Positions 1 through 7,321 of a stretch of 64,000 nt of DNA are shown here, in pieces (position 1 is the stretch's first letter; every line of letters starts with the position of its first letter). This DNA comes from Kitasatospora sp. NBC_00374 (GTDB lineage: Bacteria; Actinomycetota; Actinomycetes; Streptomycetales; Streptomycetaceae): assembly GCF_041434935.1 (NCBI RefSeq), contig NZ_CP107964.1, forward strand, positions 7,299,001 to 7,363,000. The letters are read 5' to 3'. Under the pieces are notes generated by a model that saw nothing but the letters and a program-made list of their open reading frames with translations, ran no database searches and had not been told where the DNA came from. The position numbers were made by a program, and so were the translations under genes.

Positions 1-305
1 AGCCGCCGGATCCGGGTGTGGTCCGGCGGGTCCATGTTCAGCAGGTTGGCGTCCAGGGCGGGCGGCAGCGCCAGCCCGCGGTAGTTGCCGGGCAGCGCAT
101 GCCGCTTGTCCAGCGCGAGCCTCGGGTCGGCGAGCAGCTCCTTGACGTCCCGGTACCGGGTGACCAGCCAGAACGGCAGCCCGTCGGGCCCGACCAGCCG
201 TCGGACGGGAGCGCTCTCGCGGAGCGCGGCGTAGCCGCCGTACAGGTCCTGGAGCAGCTCGGCGGTGCCGACGGCCGGGGCGGAGCCGGGAGGGATGATC
301 GACAT
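1..305 (-). CDS. Cytochrome P450, N-terminal part
   Basis: The reading frame starts with ATG at 305 and runs off the left edge, giving about 101 residues. It shows a bacterial class I P450 N-terminus: the B-helix region, then the C-helix signature DPPDHTRIR at residues 92-100, where the His and Arg contact the haem propionates. The I-helix and the haem-binding Cys loop lie outside the window. It should be a soluble haem monooxygenase that needs a ferredoxin partner; the substrate cannot be told. It is divergent from the ATP-binding gene at 489, so the 183 bp between them probably holds both promoters. The family call is firm and the function open. Confidence 0.85.
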   Translation of the reverse strand, partial: MSIIPPGSAPAVGTAELLQDLYGGYAALRESAPVRRLVGPDGLPFWLVTRYRDVKELLADPRLALDKRHALPGNYRGLALPPALDANLLNMDPPDHTRIRR

Positions 306-488
306 TCGAGCAGCCTACCGACACCCCGTCAGCGCGGTTCACGGGCCGCCGAGTCGGGCCCTGGCGCGGCTGCCGCCGGACCCCGGCCTGTGTCGGGCGC
401 GGCGCGAGGGGCAGACGAGGGAGGACGGAGGGCACCGCGGGGGCAGCCCGACGGCGCCCGCGGCGACCAGTGCGAGCAGGTGAGTCCG

Positions 489-968
489 ATGGCCCGGTCC
501 GGCAGCACCCACCCGGCGGGCGACCCGCGCCCACCCGCCTACCGGTTCCGCCGGGCCTTCCCGCTGGCCGACGTACCGGAGCCGGTCCGGGCCGGCCGGG
601 ACGCCACCCGCCAGGCCCTCACCGACCTGCGGTGGCTCCCCGTCGGCCCGAACGACCCGGCCGGCCGCCACACCAGGGACGACGTCCTCCTGATGACCGC
701 GGAGATCCTCGCCAACGCCTGCCGCCACGCCGGCGGCCCCACCGACCTCAGGATCCTCGCCACCGACGACGTCCTGCGCATCGAGGTCCGCGACCCCCAC
801 CCGTCGGCCCCCGCGCTCGCCCTGCCCCGGCGGCCGGGCCATCCGGGCGGCTACGGCCTGCGGGTCGTGCACCTGCTCTCCGACCGCTGGGGCACCACCC
901 GTTCGCTGCACGGCAAGGCCGTCTGGTTCGAGATCGGCACCGAACGTCCGGGCGCCGCCCTCGGCTAG
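489..968 (+). CDS. Anti-sigma-type ATP-binding protein (HATPase_c_2)
   Basis: This 159-aa protein has a single GHKL/RsbW-like ATPase domain. The N-box reads EILANACRHAGG near residues 75-86, and the G-box region GGYGLRVVHLLSDRWG lies near 120-135. Streptomycetes carry dozens of such stand-alone kinases; the characterised ones bind sigma factors or phosphorylate anti-anti-sigma proteins. I chose the ATG at 489 because homologous sequence begins just after it and upstream codons look like noise. No sigma factor or STAS partner is adjacent, so the target is unknown. Its 3' end overlaps the convergent glycosyltransferase stop by four bases. Confidence 0.8.
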   Translation: MARSGSTHPAGDPRPPAYRFRRAFPLADVPEPVRAGRDATRQALTDLRWLPVGPNDPAGRHTRDDVLLMTAEILANACRHAGGPTDLRILATDDVLRIEVRDPHPSAPALALPRRPGHPGGYGLRVVHLLSDRWGTTRSLHGKAVWFEIGTERPGAALG

Positions 969-2023
969 CGGACGGCGGCGGCCTGTGCGGCCGCGCCGCG
1001 GGCCCCCGGGCGGGGGCGGTTGCGGTACGCCCGGTGGAGGCGTTGCAGGGCGACGAAGGTGTGCGTGCGGTCCGCCAGGGTCAGCCGGTACTTGATCCGC
1101 AGGGGAGCACTGAGCGAGCCGATCCGGTCGGTGCCGATGGCCCGCAGCAGGCGGCTCACGTGCTGCTGGTAGGCCTCGCGGTAGGCCCGGTCGCCGTCCG
1201 GGACCGACCAGAAGAACATCGGGAGCTCCTCGGCGAGCGTGTTCGCGTCGTAGGAGTGCAGGTACCCGCGGAACTTCGGCTCGGGCCGGGCCAGCAGCCA
1301 GGCGCGGACCAGCTCGATCGAGCGGACGCGGTCCACCAGCCCCCGGGGGTCGGTCCTCATCTGGGTGATCGACAGGTCGCCGTCCTCGCGCACCCGCCAG
1401 TGGTAGATCGGCTCGGACAGCACGTCCACCGTGGCGGCGAGATAGTGCAGCGGCACGCTGACCGGGGCGTCCTCGTACAGGATGCCCTCGGGATACCGCA
1501 GCCCGGACGCCTCGAAGAACGAGCGCCGGTACACCTTGTTCCACGCGGTGCGGTCGGTGACCAGCGAGGGCAGCTCGCTCACATGCGTCCTGAGCCGGGT
1601 CTCCCGGAACGGCACGCGGTGGGCGTGGGACGGGAGGCAGCCGGCCGTGCGCAGCCGCAGGGCGTTGCCGGCGGCGAAGTCCGAGCCGGTCCGGTCCAGG
1701 GTGGTGACCATCAGCTCGTACGCGCCGGGCGGCACGACGTCGTCGCTGTCCACGAAGGCCAGGTACACGGTGCCGTCGGTGAGGTGCCGCAGGCCGGTGT
1801 TGCGGGCCGCGCCGAGGCCGCCGTTCGGCTGCCCGACCAGACGGAACCGGGGGTCCCCCGCGGCGCGGGCCTCGGCGATGGCCGCACTGCCGTCCGTCGA
1901 GCCGTCGTCGACCATGACGCACTCGAAGTCGTCGAAGGTCTGGGCGGCGATCGAGTCCAGGCACTCGTCGAGATAGCGCTCGACGTTGTAGATCGGGACG
2001 ACGACGGAGAGTCGGGGTGCCAT
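965..2023 (-). CDS. Family 2 glycosyltransferase
   Basis: A 352-aa protein with a GT-A fold of the GT2 family. The N-terminal nucleotide-sugar motif is LSVVVPIYNVERYLDECL near residues 5-22. It is followed by VDDGSTDGS, the NGGLGAARNTGL stretch, and the DxD-like FVDSDD near residue 95 that coordinates the metal. The C-terminal half resembles poly(glycerol/ribitol phosphate) and cell-wall polysaccharide transferases, but I cannot name the acceptor. I chose the ATG at 2023 because GGAG lies just upstream and the fold begins immediately. A longer frame reaches 2359 but would translate a GC-rich repeat, so it is unlikely; an ATG at 2053 is also possible. Confidence 0.82.
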   Translation of the reverse strand: MAPRLSVVVPIYNVERYLDECLDSIAAQTFDDFECVMVDDGSTDGSAAIAEARAAGDPRFRLVGQPNGGLGAARNTGLRHLTDGTVYLAFVDSDDVVPPGAYELMVTTLDRTGSDFAAGNALRLRTAGCLPSHAHRVPFRETRLRTHVSELPSLVTDRTAWNKVYRRSFFEASGLRYPEGILYEDAPVSVPLHYLAATVDVLSEPIYHWRVREDGDLSITQMRTDPRGLVDRVRSIELVRAWLLARPEPKFRGYLHSYDANTLAEELPMFFWSVPDGDRAYREAYQQHVSRLLRAIGTDRIGSLSAPLRIKYRLTLADRTHTFVALQRLHRAYRNRPRPGARGAAAQAAAVR

Positions 2024-2370
2024 CGGCTCCGCGAGCCTTTCGATCAGGGGCATGAGACCGCGCAGCGGCCGGTCACCGGGAGTGATCGGCCAGAGGCTAA
2101 CCTCCGGCCGGATGCGTTCCGGGGCTTCGGTCCCACCGCGAGGTGAACTCTTGGCGTCCGCCCGGGGACGGCGCCCGCTTCGACCGGCGGCGGCCGGGCC
2201 GGCGGCGGCCGGGCCGGCGGCGGCCGGGCCGGCGTGGGGCGAGGCCCGGGCACTCCCGCCCGACCGGGTGCGGGACACCGGGCCCGATCTCCGGGACCGG
2301 CGTTTGAACTGCCGCAATTCGGACAGCAGCTGAACCGGTGGGGGGTCCGCTCCCGACATCGGAGGACGCC
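2024..2370. other. Divergent intergenic region with GC-rich repeat
   Basis: About 345 bp between the glycosyltransferase start (minus) and the small membrane protein gene (plus). It holds the 15-bp tandem repeat described separately and presumably promoters for both genes. No RNA gene or convincing additional ORF is visible. Confidence 0.5.
2186..2230. repeat. Three perfect copies of a 15-bp tandem repeat
   Basis: The unit GGCGGCGGCCGGGCC occurs three times head to tail at 2186-2200, 2201-2215 and 2216-2230, with partial extensions on both sides. It lies in non-coding DNA upstream of the glycosyltransferase. It is self-complementary enough to fold, so copy-number slippage is plausible. Confidence 0.9.
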
Positions 2371-2526
2371 ATGATCGTCCTTGGAATCATCCTGCTGGTC
2401 ATCGGATTCGCCGCTCACATCGGCATCCTGTGGACCCTCGGGATCGTGCTGCTCGTGATCGGTGCCGTCCTGCTGCTCCTCGGCGCGGCCGGGCGCGAGG
2501 TCGGCGGCCGGCGGCACTACTGGTAG
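2371..2526 (+). CDS. Small two-helix membrane protein (DUF6131-like)
   Basis: A 51-aa protein made of two hydrophobic helices (about residues 2-20 and 24-40) joined by a short polar turn, ending in GGRRHYW. This is the layout of the small DUF6131 membrane proteins common in actinomycetes, whose function is unknown. The ATG at 2371 follows a GGAGG at 2361-2365, which fixes the start; upstream in-frame codons are not needed. It stands alone between divergent and convergent neighbours. Confidence 0.82.
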   Translation: MIVLGIILLVIGFAAHIGILWTLGIVLLVIGAVLLLLGAAGREVGGRRHYW

Positions 2527-2571
2527 GTCCACCGCCGTTCGGCTCGGGCTTCGTTCGGCGGCGGGCTCCGT

Positions 2572-3873
2572 TCAGAGCAGGGCGTCCCACATCTGCTCGA
2601 CGACCACGGCCCACCAGTTCTCCGGATCCCCGAACACCGTGCCGTCCAGGGCGGCGAGTTCGCGCTGGAGGGCGTCGACGGCGGTGCCCGCCGCGTACGG
2701 GTCGAGGCCGCGCAGGGCCGGCCGGCGGGCGGCGAGGAGGGCCAGCGAGCGGATGTACGAGGAGAGGTCGGCGTTCAGGTAGCGGCCCGAGCCGTTGTCC
2801 GGGTCGACCGCCCACACCCGTCCTACGCCGGAACCCGTGCTGGTGCCTCCGTCGCCGCACTGCACGGCGATCAGGGCGTGGCCGTCGGAGCCCAGCAGGA
2901 CGTACTCGGCGAGCAGGGCACGGGCCTGCTCGGGGACGCGTTCGCCGCCGCCCGTCGCGGCCAGGTGCGTGGTCACGTCCGGCAGTCCGGGTGCCACCCG
3001 GAAGAAGTCCTCGACCGCGGACGGGAGTCCGGCCCAGACCAGGGTCTGGCGGGCGGCCTCCGGGAGGGGCCGGGCGGCCACGTCGTCGGCGTCGAAGCGG
3101 TGCACGCCCTCCGGTCCGAACTGCTCGGCCAGCCTGCGGCCCAGCGCCGCGTCCCGCTCGGGGGCGGCCGCCGGGACGGCACGCGGGAACGGCACCCGGT
3201 TCGGCCGGGGCGGCGCCGGACGGCCGGCGCCGAGGAACAGCTTCTCGGTCTGCGCCACCAGCGCCCGCACCCCGGCGGCTCGCCGGTCGAAGCGCGGGCC
3301 GTAGTCGTGCCCGTAGGAGAAGGCGGCCACCGGCAGCTCGGCCAGCAGGGTCGCCGCGCAGTAGCCGCCGGGCAGTTCGCACGGGCGCAGGTCCGTGTGG
3401 ACGGCCAGGACGTCCTGCGGCCGCACGCCCTGCTGCCGCAGGGTTCGCCAGGCCCGTACCTCGGGGTGGCCGGTGCCGGGGGCGGACAGCTGGAACAGGC
3501 TCTGCTCCTCGCCCCGGGCGTCGCGGTAGGTCAGCACGGCCGTCGCACCCGGCCCGACCGCCGGCGGCCGGTCCGGGTCGTAGGAGCCCGCTCCGAGCTT
3601 GTCGCGGTAGAGCTGGACGACCTCCTCGACCGGGACGGAGGGCCAGGTGGTCAGCTCACCGGTCTCGCGGTCCACCACCGCGCACGCCGAGCCGATCTCG
3701 GCGGGCGCGCGCCGCTCGCCGGTCGCCGGGTCCGCCGTCGCGGCCGGCTGCTCCGCCCACAGGACCCACCCCAGCTCGAACTCGTGCACCGCGACCGGGC
3801 GCCACTGCTCCTCGGGGCGGGCGCCGTTGATCCACTGGTGGGCCGCCTCGATCGCCTGCTCACGGCTTGTCAC
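2572..3873 (-). CDS. Immunity-type protein: Imm35/YrhB + deaminase-like + SUKH-4
   Basis: A 433-aa protein with three recognisable parts. Residues 1-95 resemble the Imm35/YrhB immunity domain (GWVLWAEQ, then VVDRETGEL). Residues 115-190 carry a deaminase-like signature: HPE at 136-138, then PC at 164-165 and a further Cys at 172 (PC-x6-C). Residues 245-433 match the SUKH-4 immunity fold, including a conserved WW near the C-terminus. The GTG at 3873 is preceded by AAGGAGAGCG, which decides the start. It is the last gene of the toxin operon. SUKH and Imm35 domains neutralise polymorphic toxins, and deaminase toxins are common SUKH partners. Whether the central domain is catalytic or a decoy is unknown. 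Confidence 0.75.
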   Translation of the reverse strand: MTSREQAIEAAHQWINGARPEEQWRPVAVHEFELGWVLWAEQPAATADPATGERRAPAEIGSACAVVDRETGELTTWPSVPVEEVVQLYRDKLGAGSYDPDRPPAVGPGATAVLTYRDARGEEQSLFQLSAPGTGHPEVRAWRTLRQQGVRPQDVLAVHTDLRPCELPGGYCAATLLAELPVAAFSYGHDYGPRFDRRAAGVRALVAQTEKLFLGAGRPAPPRPNRVPFPRAVPAAAPERDAALGRRLAEQFGPEGVHRFDADDVAARPLPEAARQTLVWAGLPSAVEDFFRVAPGLPDVTTHLAATGGGERVPEQARALLAEYVLLGSDGHALIAVQCGDGGTSTGSGVGRVWAVDPDNGSGRYLNADLSSYIRSLALLAARRPALRGLDPYAAGTAVDALQRELAALDGTVFGDPENWWAVVVEQMWDALL

Positions 3874-3929
3874 GCGGTTCGCTCTCCTTCGGAGCCGATG
3901 GGACGGTTCAGCGTAGTCGTCGGATCCCG

Positions 3930-5735
3930 CTACCCGAGTGCCGGGACGGCCAGCCGGAGTGCGCCGACGCCCCGCGCGTCGGCCAGCAGCAGCACGCCGT
4001 CGGGGGTGACGTCGACCCCGCCGAGCCGGCCGGGCGACACGAAGACCGCGAGCGGGTCGCCCTCGTCCCGCGGCCAGACCCGGACGTAGTCGCCGCCCGC
4101 GCTGAGCCGGACCGGGCAGCCGGCGCGCTGCTCGTCGGTCGGCAGGACGAGCCGGGCGGGATCGGCCGCCACCCGGACACCGGTCAGCAGGTCGAACACG
4201 GCGGTCACCGGCTCCTCGCCCGGGACGTGGGCGGCCAGCACGGGGACGTCGTCCACGGTGGCCGCCGTGACCGCGCCCACGCCCGGCAGCGGGTGGGCCC
4301 AGAGGGTCTCCCAGGGCAGCGCGAGGCCGAAGTCGGGGGCGGGCAGGCCGTCCTGGCGGCAGGCGTGCTCCAGCAGCGCGGCCCGCAGCACCGGGCCCGC
4401 CTCGGTCCGGGTGAACAGCGGCGCGAGCCCCAGCCAGACCCGGGCGACGGCCGGCAGACCGGCCCCACCGGCGGCGAGGTGCTCGACGGCGGCCCGCAGC
4501 GGCACCTGCTCGGCGTGCAGCAGGAAGCCCGGGTCGGCCAGCAGCTCGGGCAGCACCCCGCCCTCCAGGGCGTGCCCGATCAGCTGGTCGCGGACGTACG
4601 GCGGTGCGGCCGCCCACCGGCCGGGGCCGCCGTCCTCGGGAACGGTGGCGATCAGCGCGGCGGCGATCCGGCGCTGGGCCTCGCGAACGGTGGTGCCGAA
4701 GCGCTCGCGCAGCTCGTCCGCGACGGCCGGGTGGACCAGACGGACGGCGGTCTCCTCCCCGTCCTCGACCAGGTCGAAGAAGGGGAGCAGCAGCAGTTGA
4801 GCGTCGGCGAACACCGGGCCGAGTTCCTTGCCCGCGACGGCCGATGCCAGCGGCGACCACAGCCGGAACGGCAGCGCGGCGCCGTCCCCGGCGAGGGCGA
4901 GCGGGGCGAGCAGCCGGCGCAGCGTCAGCTCGTCCGAGCCGCAGCGCTCGGCGTGCAGGTCGATCGCCTCGCCGACGGTGCCGGGGAACCGTGCCGGGTC
5001 ACCGTCCGGGACGGCGCGCCGCGACCAGGCGGCGAGCCGCACCACCAGCGGGCTCCGCGCGCGCCGGGCCAGCTCGGGCGCGTACCCGGGCCGGTTCAGG
5101 GTGCGCTCGGCCTGCAGCAACAGCCCGGCCGGGTCGGCCCACGGCTCCTCGTCCAGGTCCATCACCAGCAGCGACTCGGCGGGCAGCCGTTCCGCCAGCC
5201 AACGGGCCTGCTCGCGCGGTACGTCGGCGAGCAGCCGGACACCGGGCGAGAGCGCCAGCGGGAGCAGCACGTCCGCCGCGACCCGGGCCGGCTCGTCGAG
5301 GGCCCGCAGCACCCCGGCCCGGTCGACGTCGGGGACGACGACCGGGACCAGCGGCGTTCCCGCGTCGGCCGGTTCGGCGAGCAGCCGGAGGACGTCCTCC
5401 GTCCGGGTGACCTCCATACCGAGGCTGTCCGCCACCGACCAGAGGAGCTGGGCCGCGGTCAGCCGGCCGGCGCCGAAGACCAGCGGCACGGGACGGTCGC
5501 CCGCGGGCACCGTGGCCGGATCGAGCGCCGCCACGTCGATGCGCTGCCGGTGCTCCGGGTCGCAGAGCATCAGGAACCCGGTCAGCAGCCGCGACCGGCC
5601 GCTTCCCGGGCCGCCCGTCACGAGGAGCACCTTCGGCGCCGAGGGCTCCTCGGTGTGCCAGTGCGTGAGCTCGCGGAGGGCGCGCGCCCTCCCGCCGAGG
5701 TGCGGGTGGGGCTGGTGGACGGCCGGGTGGGTCAC
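3930..5735 (-). CDS. P-loop ATPase-like protein of the toxin-immunity operon
   Basis: A 601-aa soluble protein. The N-terminus holds a P-loop (VTGGPGSGRSRLL, about residues 39-51) in which Arg replaces the usual Walker A Lys. A Walker B-like VVVPDVD lies near residue 132, followed by an alpha-helical region. The C-terminal 150 residues look like beta-propeller strands (VDVTPDGVLLLADARG). This layout resembles STAND-type signalling ATPases. The start is GTG 5735, whose last two bases overlap the stop of the 30-aa gene upstream (GTGA), so translation should be coupled. Its role in the toxin/immunity locus is unknown; it may sense or assist immunity. I do not recognise a named family. Confidence 0.65.
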   Translation of the reverse strand: MTHPAVHQPHPHLGGRARALRELTHWHTEEPSAPKVLLVTGGPGSGRSRLLTGFLMLCDPEHRQRIDVAALDPATVPAGDRPVPLVFGAGRLTAAQLLWSVADSLGMEVTRTEDVLRLLAEPADAGTPLVPVVVPDVDRAGVLRALDEPARVAADVLLPLALSPGVRLLADVPREQARWLAERLPAESLLVMDLDEEPWADPAGLLLQAERTLNRPGYAPELARRARSPLVVRLAAWSRRAVPDGDPARFPGTVGEAIDLHAERCGSDELTLRRLLAPLALAGDGAALPFRLWSPLASAVAGKELGPVFADAQLLLLPFFDLVEDGEETAVRLVHPAVADELRERFGTTVREAQRRIAAALIATVPEDGGPGRWAAAPPYVRDQLIGHALEGGVLPELLADPGFLLHAEQVPLRAAVEHLAAGGAGLPAVARVWLGLAPLFTRTEAGPVLRAALLEHACRQDGLPAPDFGLALPWETLWAHPLPGVGAVTAATVDDVPVLAAHVPGEEPVTAVFDLLTGVRVAADPARLVLPTDEQRAGCPVRLSAGGDYVRVWPRDEGDPLAVFVSPGRLGGVDVTPDGVLLLADARGVGALRLAVPALG

Positions 5736-5824
5736 TTCTCGGGCTCCAGGATGGGGGAGGGACGGTCCTGCGCGTAGGGGTTGGGGCGGTAGGCGGTCTC
5801 CGCGGTGCCTGACGGCGCGGTCAT
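5732..5824 (-). CDS. 30-residue peptide overlapping both neighbouring genes
   Basis: A 30-codon ORF (ATG at 5824, stop at 5732) encoding MTAPSGTAETAYRPNPYAQD and a short acidic tail. Its ATG overlaps the stop of the SUKH-4 gene (ATGA, 5821-5824) and its stop overlaps the GTG of the P-loop gene (GTGA, 5732-5735). This double overlap fills exactly the gap between two real genes, which is good evidence that ribosomes pass through it. The peptide is polar and proline-rich, with no hydrophobic helix. It may be a true small protein or simply a translational bridge. I recognise no family. Confidence 0.55.
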   Translation of the reverse strand: MTAPSGTAETAYRPNPYAQDRPSPILEPEK

Positions 5825-7263
5825 GCGAAGTCCTCGCGGTCCTGGAAGACCTCGTACCAGAAGGTGGAGGAGTCCGTGGCCGGGTCCAGCTCGATCGCCC
5901 AGTCGCGCAGGGTGCGGGCGGCGTCGGCGAGCTCGGCGGGGGTCGCGCCGTAGTAGTAGGTCGAGTAGAGACGGAGCAGGGCCGCGAAGCGCTCGGCGGA
6001 GGAGGCCATCACGCCGTAGTAGTAGTCGCCCTCCCAGCGGTCGGGATTGAAGAGGGAGACCTCGCCGGTGCGACCGTCCAGGGCGACGAGCCGCTCGCCG
6101 TCCTTGGCGATGACGTAGGAGTACTCGCCCCGGTCGCCGGATCCCGGGTCGTCGGGCCCGTACAGGTCCTCGGAGCGGAGCTGGACCAGGCCGTCGGAGG
6201 CGAGGGTCTCGGAACTGAGTTCGAGCAGCGCGCTGGTCACGATCGGGAACCCCGTCTGTGTCAGGAACCGCCGGGTGGGGCCGTGTTCCAGACCTGCCGG
6301 GAGCGCGGCCGGCTCGACCGACCACGGGGCCCGGTCGCCGAAGCACCGGGCCAGCCATGCGCGGCTCGGCTCCCACGCTTCCTCGGGCACCTCGGCGGCC
6401 GCCAGGCCCGTCACGATGTCCTGCTCCGCCGGCCGTCGCCAGGCCGGGGTGGCGACGGCCCGGGGGGCGGCCGACGCGTCGAGTTCGACCGCCCAGCACC
6501 CCCAGCCGCCGCCGAGCACCGCGACCCGCCCGACCTGGACGGCGTGCGCGACCTGGTCGTGGCAGACCGGCAGCACCGGGCCCACGGCCGATCCGGCGCC
6601 CGCATCGCGCCAGCCGTCCGGCCCGTTCACCACGAGCCCGCCCAGCTCGGGCAGGTCCGGGGGCAGCAGCGGGACGTAGGGGTCGGGGAAGTCGTCGTGC
6701 GCGTAGGGTCGGTAGAGCTTCGGCCCGGCGAGGACACGGCCGGTCTCCAGCGCGACGGCGTACTCGTGGTAGCCCTCCTCGTCGTCGGGCTCCATGCGCT
6801 CCAACCGGGCGTGCACGAAGGCCTCGTGGACGAGCGCCACGGGCGCGCCGTCCCGCTCCACGACGCGGAGCCCCACGACGTTGCCACCAGGCGCGCGGCA
6901 TGCGGCCCGGGCACCCGGGGGGACCCAGCGCGACCAGACCGTGCGCCACGGCAGCCGCGGCGCGGCCGCCAGCAGCGCGTCGGCGTCCGCCGCCCGGCCG
7001 TGGCTGACGAGCAGCAGGTGCAGCCAGGACAGCCACTGCGGGTGCTGCTCGGGCGTCGGCCGGACACCCAGCCGCTCGAGGTGGTGGATGTCCTCGGCGA
7101 GCGTGCCGACGGGTACGCCGCCGGGCCAGCACGCCGCCATGGCGGCCAGCAGCTCGACCCGGCCGACCTGGGCGAGGAACACCGGATCCTCGATCAGCGC
7201 GGGCAGCTCGGCCACGTGGAAGTCCCTGCCGGGAGGTGGCGTCGGCTCGGATCCGGGGGTCAT
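5821..7263 (-). CDS. SUKH-4 family immunity protein
   Basis: A 480-aa protein whose C-terminal half (about residues 270-460) fits the SUKH-4 immunity fold: GLPxxxx-like strands, then SYVIAKDGERLVALDGRTGEV and RFAALLRLYSTYYYG. The N-terminal half is a less familiar alpha/beta region with an Imm35-like VVERDG segment. It sits directly downstream of the 1490-aa toxin gene (58 bp gap), the normal position of the cognate immunity gene. SUKH proteins bind and block the toxin domain in the producing cell. The start ATG lies at 7263. The stop overlaps the start of the 30-aa gene. Confidence 0.78.
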   Translation of the reverse strand: MTPGSEPTPPPGRDFHVAELPALIEDPVFLAQVGRVELLAAMAACWPGGVPVGTLAEDIHHLERLGVRPTPEQHPQWLSWLHLLLVSHGRAADADALLAAAPRLPWRTVWSRWVPPGARAACRAPGGNVVGLRVVERDGAPVALVHEAFVHARLERMEPDDEEGYHEYAVALETGRVLAGPKLYRPYAHDDFPDPYVPLLPPDLPELGGLVVNGPDGWRDAGAGSAVGPVLPVCHDQVAHAVQVGRVAVLGGGWGCWAVELDASAAPRAVATPAWRRPAEQDIVTGLAAAEVPEEAWEPSRAWLARCFGDRAPWSVEPAALPAGLEHGPTRRFLTQTGFPIVTSALLELSSETLASDGLVQLRSEDLYGPDDPGSGDRGEYSYVIAKDGERLVALDGRTGEVSLFNPDRWEGDYYYGVMASSAERFAALLRLYSTYYYGATPAELADAARTLRDWAIELDPATDSSTFWYEVFQDREDFA

Positions 7264-7321
7264 CGGGCATCTCCGTCGGGGAAGCGGGTGGTCGTCGCGC
7301 TCGGGGGAGCAGTCACAATTC

